Notes under the pieces: generated by a model
Told to the model about the DNA's origin: nothing
The model's database searches: none
The model's input: the letters and a program-made list of their open reading frames with translations, nothing else
In this document: one piece after another, positions 5,479 to 8,155 of the stretch
Position numbering within the stretch: position 1 is the stretch's first letter
Layout of the letters: every line of letters begins with the position of its first letter
Assembly: GCA_035490315.1 (NCBI GenBank)
Contig: DATHET010000349.1
Location: 1-8,155, forward strand
From: JADJQU01 sp035490315
Lineage (GTDB): Bacteria; Planctomycetota; UBA1135; GCA-002686595
DNA: 8,155 nt
Direction of reading: 5' to 3'
Translations under genes and position numbers: made by a program

Positions 5479-6879
5479 ATGCAGGTCCCGTCCCTCGATC
5501 TGGCCTACGCCTGCGACGCGACCCGCGCCGGCGGCCCGGGAGCCTTCGCCCATGCCTTGACCTGGACCCTGGCCCACTCGCTTTGGATCGGAGCCTCGGC
5601 GGCCCTGTGTCTTGGCGCGCTCCTTTGCCTTCTGCATTCGCGCTTCGCCCGCTGGCGCTATGCCGCGAGCGGCGGCGCGCTGATCTCGATCCCGCTGCTC
5701 GCGCTTTGGACCCTGGGCCGCGAGCTGCGCGCGGATCCGCTCGAGCTTCCTGCCCTGCTCGAGGCCGCGGAAGAAGGCTCAGGCCTGGGCATGTTCTTCT
5801 CCGCGCTGGTCGCGAGGGCGGACCTGGCGCGCATGGGCCTCGCGCAGGTCCTCGAGCCGCTCGAGGTCTGGATCGCAGGCGGCTGGATCGTGCTGAGCTT
5901 CCTCGCCTTCGCGCGTTTCGGCGGCGGCTGGACTCTGCTCAAGCTGGAATCGACCTGGCGCCTGCGCCGCGCGAGCCCGACCCAGCAGGCGCGGCTTGCC
6001 CGCCTCGCTCGGCGCATCGGACTGCGCCGGCGCGTGCATCTGTATTGGAGCGATCGCGCCGAGGTGCCGATGGTGATCGGCGCCCTGCGGCCGCGAATCC
6101 TGGTTCCCGCGCGGCTTCGAGCGCCGGTCGAGCAGGGCGAGCTCGATCTGGTGCTGCTGCACGAGCTGGCCCACGTGCGCCGCGGCGACGCCTGGGTGCG
6201 CACCCTCGAGGCGATGGTCGCGGCCCTGTTCGTGGTCAACCCCTTCATGCGCTGGATCGTTTCGCGCCTGGCGCGCGAGCGCGAGCACTGCTGCGACGAC
6301 ATCGCGCTGTGCGCTGGAGCGGACCGGCTCCGCTACGTGCGCGCCCTCGCCGCGCTGGAGTTGGAGCGCAGCCGCAAGGAAGGGCGAGCGCGGGCCCTGG
6401 ATTGGCGCTTCGCGAGCGCGACCGCGCTGCACGCGACGGACGGCGCCCTGCTCGAGCGCGTGCGCCGATTGACCGGAGCTTCGAAGCCGGCTCCGCGCTC
6501 GCGCGTGGCTGCTGCCTGCGCCGGCGTGTTCCTGGGCAGCGCGGGTCTCACCTTCGGCGCCCTCCCGACCCACGATGCGCGCGTGGTCGTGGCATTCCAG
6601 ACGGATGGTCGAGCGCCATTCGAGATCCACCTGGCGGATGAGCCGGGTGAGCTCGCGCCAGCGGCGGCGCTCGCGGTGCGCGGGCTTGCCGGGAGCCAGC
6701 GCAAGGCGCGAGTGATCTTCGTCGCGCGCCACTCGGAATCGGGCGAGGCCGATCCCGCTCGATTCCTGCTCGCGGACGAGCCCGCGGACCTGCGCGTGCG
6801 CTATTTCGGCGACGGGGAAGACAAGGACGCCGCGAAGACTCGCACGATCCGCGTCGAGGCCTTCAAGTCGGTTCGTTAG
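5479..6879 (+). CDS. BlaR1-like M56 family membrane metallopeptidase (signal transducer)
   Basis: This 466-residue integral membrane protein is the expected partner of the BlaI-type repressor 7 bp upstream. Hydrophobic segments lie at about 26-52, 62-79, 129-147 and 343-362, with a further hydrophobic stretch near 245-261. The zinc peptidase motif HELAH is at 228-232 in LVLLHELAHVRRGD, and the downstream ligand segment EREHCCDD is at 267-274, with Glu267 or Glu269 as likely third ligand. In the BlaR1/MecR1 paradigm, an external signal activates the cytoplasmic zinc protease, leading to loss of the repressor. Unlike BlaR1, there is no penicillin-binding domain. After the last membrane helix only about 100 residues remain (366-466), probably outside the membrane and with no family I recognise. 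The signal is therefore unlikely to be a beta-lactam bound in the usual way. The 3' end overlaps the convergent thioredoxin-like gene by 17 bp. No clear Shine-Dalgarno sequence precedes the start, so coupling to the repressor is likely. Confidence 0.92.
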   Translation: MQVPSLDLAYACDATRAGGPGAFAHALTWTLAHSLWIGASAALCLGALLCLLHSRFARWRYAASGGALISIPLLALWTLGRELRADPLELPALLEAAEEGSGLGMFFSALVARADLARMGLAQVLEPLEVWIAGGWIVLSFLAFARFGGGWTLLKLESTWRLRRASPTQQARLARLARRIGLRRRVHLYWSDRAEVPMVIGALRPRILVPARLRAPVEQGELDLVLLHELAHVRRGDAWVRTLEAMVAALFVVNPFMRWIVSRLAREREHCCDDIALCAGADRLRYVRALAALELERSRKEGRARALDWRFASATALHATDGALLERVRRLTGASKPAPRSRVAAACAGVFLGSAGLTFGALPTHDARVVVAFQTDGRAPFEIHLADEPGELAPAAALAVRGLAGSQRKARVIFVARHSESGEADPARFLLADEPADLRVRYFGDGEDKDAAKTRTIRVEAFKSVR

Positions 6880-7279
6880 CCCGCGCGATCACGCTCTCGA
6901 GCAGGGCCTTGAAGCCGCTCGCGCTCTGCGCGCCTTCGCTGCCGCCGAGGAAGCGACCCTGCGAGTCGGCGAACATCGCGAAGGGCAGCATCATCGCGTC
7001 CGGCAGGTTCAGGGCGAGGTCGCTGACTCCGTCCTCGGGATCGTCGCAGTCCGAAGCCAGGGCGATGAAATGCTGCTCCAGGATCGGCGCGACCTGGGCG
7101 TGGGGCACCACTCCCTGGACCAGGGCCCTGCAGTTGCCGCACTGCTCGCGGCCGAACTCGACGAAGACCAGCTTGCCGGCTGCGCGAGCCGCCGCCAGGG
7201 CCTCGGACCAGTGGGTGTGCCAGTCCAGGGTGCCGCGGTCGTCGAAGTGGGGGTGCGGTCGTCGGGAGGGATTCACCAT
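6863..7279 (-). CDS. Thioredoxin-fold protein with CGNC active site
   Basis: This 138-residue thioredoxin-like protein has the pattern W(x)3EALAAARAAGKLVFVEFG at about 24-43, the redox motif CGNC at 47-50 followed by R, and a probable cis-proline, Pro99, in MMLPF, followed by AMFADSQGRFLGG. This layout fits the thioredoxin_7/DsbD-C-terminal-like group. There is no signal peptide or membrane helix, so a cytoplasmic dithiol reductase or disulfide-handling role is inferred; the partner is unknown. A third cysteine, Cys78, sits in SDCDD. I chose the ATG at 7279 (MVNPSRR) because the open frame up to 7384 adds only Arg/Pro-rich, non-conserved residues. A weak AGG lies just upstream. The tail overlaps the end of the M56 peptidase gene on the other strand (6863-6879). 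It has no co-directional neighbour in the window, so it is probably monocistronic. Confidence 0.85.
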   Translation of the reverse strand: MVNPSRRPHPHFDDRGTLDWHTHWSEALAAARAAGKLVFVEFGREQCGNCRALVQGVVPHAQVAPILEQHFIALASDCDDPEDGVSDLALNLPDAMMLPFAMFADSQGRFLGGSEGAQSASGFKALLESVIARANEPT

Positions 7280-7404
7280 GGCCTGCAGGATTCTCGGGAA
7301 GGCAAAGATGCGGACTCGGGACGGAACGCGGCCGGGCTCAAGGCTTCGCGGGCGCGCAGCCGAGGGAATAGACCCCTGCGGCACCGCTCACAAAGTCAAA
7401 AACC
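7280..7404. promoter_or_regulatory. Divergent intergenic spacer (thioredoxin-like / PilZ)
   Basis: This 125-bp gap separates two divergent genes and should carry both promoters. I see no convincing promoter pair and no Shine-Dalgarno sequence before the PilZ start codon, where the bases are A-rich (7391-7402). A short GC-rich hairpin, GGCTTCGCGGGCGCGCAGCC, covers 7342-7361 with nine possible pairs and one mismatch. In DNA of this GC content it may be chance. Confidence 0.35.
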
Positions 7405-7713
7405 ATGGAAACTCCCCACGATTCCGAGCGCGAGCCGAGCTCGGACGACGCTCTCGCGACTGAAAGCCGGCGCCGGACCGAGCGACGCGACACCAGCGCG
7501 CAGCTTCTGGTCGTGATCGAGACGCCGCAGTTCGGCGGCAAGGCCGACAATCTCTCCGACAACGGGGTGTTCTTCTTCTCGAACGAGACGCTGCGCGTGC
7601 AGGTGCATGTCGACGACGGGGGGGTGCACAAGCGCTACTCCGGCAAGATCGTGCGCGTGCAGCAGATGAACGATCAGGAGACCGGCTTCGCGATCGAGTT
7701 CGACGTGCCGTGA
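7405..7713 (+). CDS. Single-domain PilZ protein, putative c-di-GMP receptor
   Basis: This 102-residue soluble protein consists of a short acidic N-terminal tail (1-20) and one PilZ beta-barrel. The two c-di-GMP-binding motifs are present: RxxxR in the run RRRTERR at 22-28 (Arg23/Arg27 or Arg24/Arg28), and NxSxxG as NLSDNG at 49-54. The rest fits the family, with VHVDDGG, YSGKIVRVQ and the closing strand TGFAIEFDV. PilZ proteins bind c-di-GMP and alter a partner in motility, adhesion, polysaccharide synthesis or development. The partner here is unknown because none of the neighbours is a diguanylate cyclase, phosphodiesterase or motility gene. It converges with nuoN, with 22 bp between stop codons and no visible terminator hairpin. 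It may be a stand-alone gene. Confidence 0.85.
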   Translation: METPHDSEREPSSDDALATESRRRTERRDTSAQLLVVIETPQFGGKADNLSDNGVFFFSNETLRVQVHVDDGGVHKRYSGKIVRVQQMNDQETGFAIEFDVP

Positions 7714-7735
7714 GACGGACGCGCGGCTTCCGGCC

Positions 7736-8155
7736 TCAGGGCAGGAAGTAACCGGGCGCCACGCCCATCGCGATCACGAAGGCCACGCAGACCGCCGTGG
7801 CGAGGGCCATCGGAAGAGCGGAAGCCTGGCCGTGAGCCACTGCCGCGGGCTTGGTCTCGGCCTGCATGTACATCGCGACGATCACGCGCAGGTAGTAGGC
7901 CATGCCGACGACCGAGATCAGGGCGCCGATGACCGTCGCGGCCACGAAGCCGGCGCGGTAGGACACGCCGAAGACGAACCACTTGCCCAGGAAGCCGCCG
8001 GTCAGCGGGATTCCGCCGAGTGAGAGCATGAACAGGGACATCGCCGCCGCGACCAGCGGCCTGCGGTGAGCCAGTCCCTTGAGCGATTCGAATGTCGTGA
8101 CGTCCTCGCCGTCGAGCTCCAGCGTCGCGAGCAGGCCGAAGGCGCCCGCGGCCGT
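7736..8155 (-). CDS. nuoN: NADH-quinone oxidoreductase subunit N, C-terminal part
   Basis: The gene is open from the right edge, and the final 139 residues are visible, ending with TGA at 7738-7736. The protein is an antiporter-like membrane subunit of respiratory complex I, helping to couple electron transfer from NADH to quinone with proton translocation. The fragment shows the conserved block LFMLSLGGIPLTGGFLGKW (41-59), which carries the conserved membrane lysine Lys58. It then has a hydrophobic helix, VAATVIGALISVVGMAYYLRVIVAMY, and a final helix near the C-terminus. Upstream in the fragment, ESLKGLAHRRPLVAAAM is the usual loop before that block. The last two helices are joined by a polar segment (ETKPAAVAHGQ). 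nuoN is usually the last gene of nuo operons, which fits the gene ending here and facing a convergent PilZ gene. The other nuo genes would lie to the right of the window. An ATG at 8041 is internal, not the start. Confidence 0.93.
   Translation of the reverse strand, partial: TAAGAFGLLATLELDGEDVTTFESLKGLAHRRPLVAAAMSLFMLSLGGIPLTGGFLGKWFVFGVSYRAGFVAATVIGALISVVGMAYYLRVIVAMYMQAETKPAAVAHGQASALPMALATAVCVAFVIAMGVAPGYFLP

Noticed and set aside
4053..5480. A 475-codon minus-strand open frame covering blaI-like and part of the aminotransferase
   Set aside because: It runs antisense through the repressor gene and out of frame through the aminotransferase; its composition is typical of a shadow frame.
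5583..6641. A 352-codon plus-strand open frame inside the M56 peptidase gene
   Set aside because: Arg/Ala/Pro-rich out-of-frame reading; the HELAH and membrane helices are in the other frame.
7342..7361. GC-rich hairpin before the PilZ gene as a riboswitch or regulatory RNA
   Set aside because: A single short stem in high-GC DNA without conserved riboswitch features; chance is a sufficient explanation.

Overview
The window is GC-rich bacterial DNA, gene-dense, with no mobile-element gene, CRISPR array, tRNA or rRNA visible. It most likely comes from a member of the Planctomycetota (PVC group). The evidence is a protein joining the C-terminal part of a PVC-type heme-binding domain to a DUF1080/3-keto-disaccharide hydrolase domain, a fused MFS/spermidine-synthase-like protein with a TPR tail, a BlaI/M56 peptidase pair, and start codons that mostly lack a clear Shine-Dalgarno sequence. 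The exact lineage cannot be fixed from this sequence alone.

Layout, left to right: (1) the 3' end of a heme-binding/DUF1080 fusion gene on the + strand, ending at 791. (2) A 53-bp convergent gap filled by a long imperfect palindrome (798-841), flanked by 8-bp direct repeats that touch the stop codons of both neighbouring genes. (3) A two-gene minus-strand operon: an alanine/serine-glyoxylate-type aminotransferase (4954 down to 3770) followed after 3 bp by a 973-residue membrane/spermidine-synthase-like/TPR protein (3766 down to 845). (4) A divergent 127-bp control region. (5) A plus-strand BlaI-type repressor (5082-5471) followed 7 bp later by a BlaR1-like M56 membrane metallopeptidase (5479-6879). 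(6) A minus-strand cytoplasmic thioredoxin-fold protein (7279 down to 6863) whose 3' end overlaps the peptidase gene by 17 bp. (7) A divergent 125-bp spacer. (8) A small plus-strand PilZ-domain protein (7405-7713). (9) The 3' end of nuoN, the membrane subunit N of respiratory complex I, on the minus strand (8155 down to 7736).

How the genes work together: the BlaI/M56 pair looks like a self-contained sense-and-derepress module. The M56 protein has no penicillin-binding sensor, so its signal is unknown. The aminotransferase and spermidine-synthase-like genes are probably translationally coupled, but their shared pathway is not evident. The remaining genes look like independent housekeeping or accessory functions side by side. 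I do not see a clear new multi-gene system. The most unexplained structure is the palindromic insert at 790-850, followed by the altered active-site motif of the spermidine-synthase-like protein and the undefined signal of the BlaI/M56 pair.
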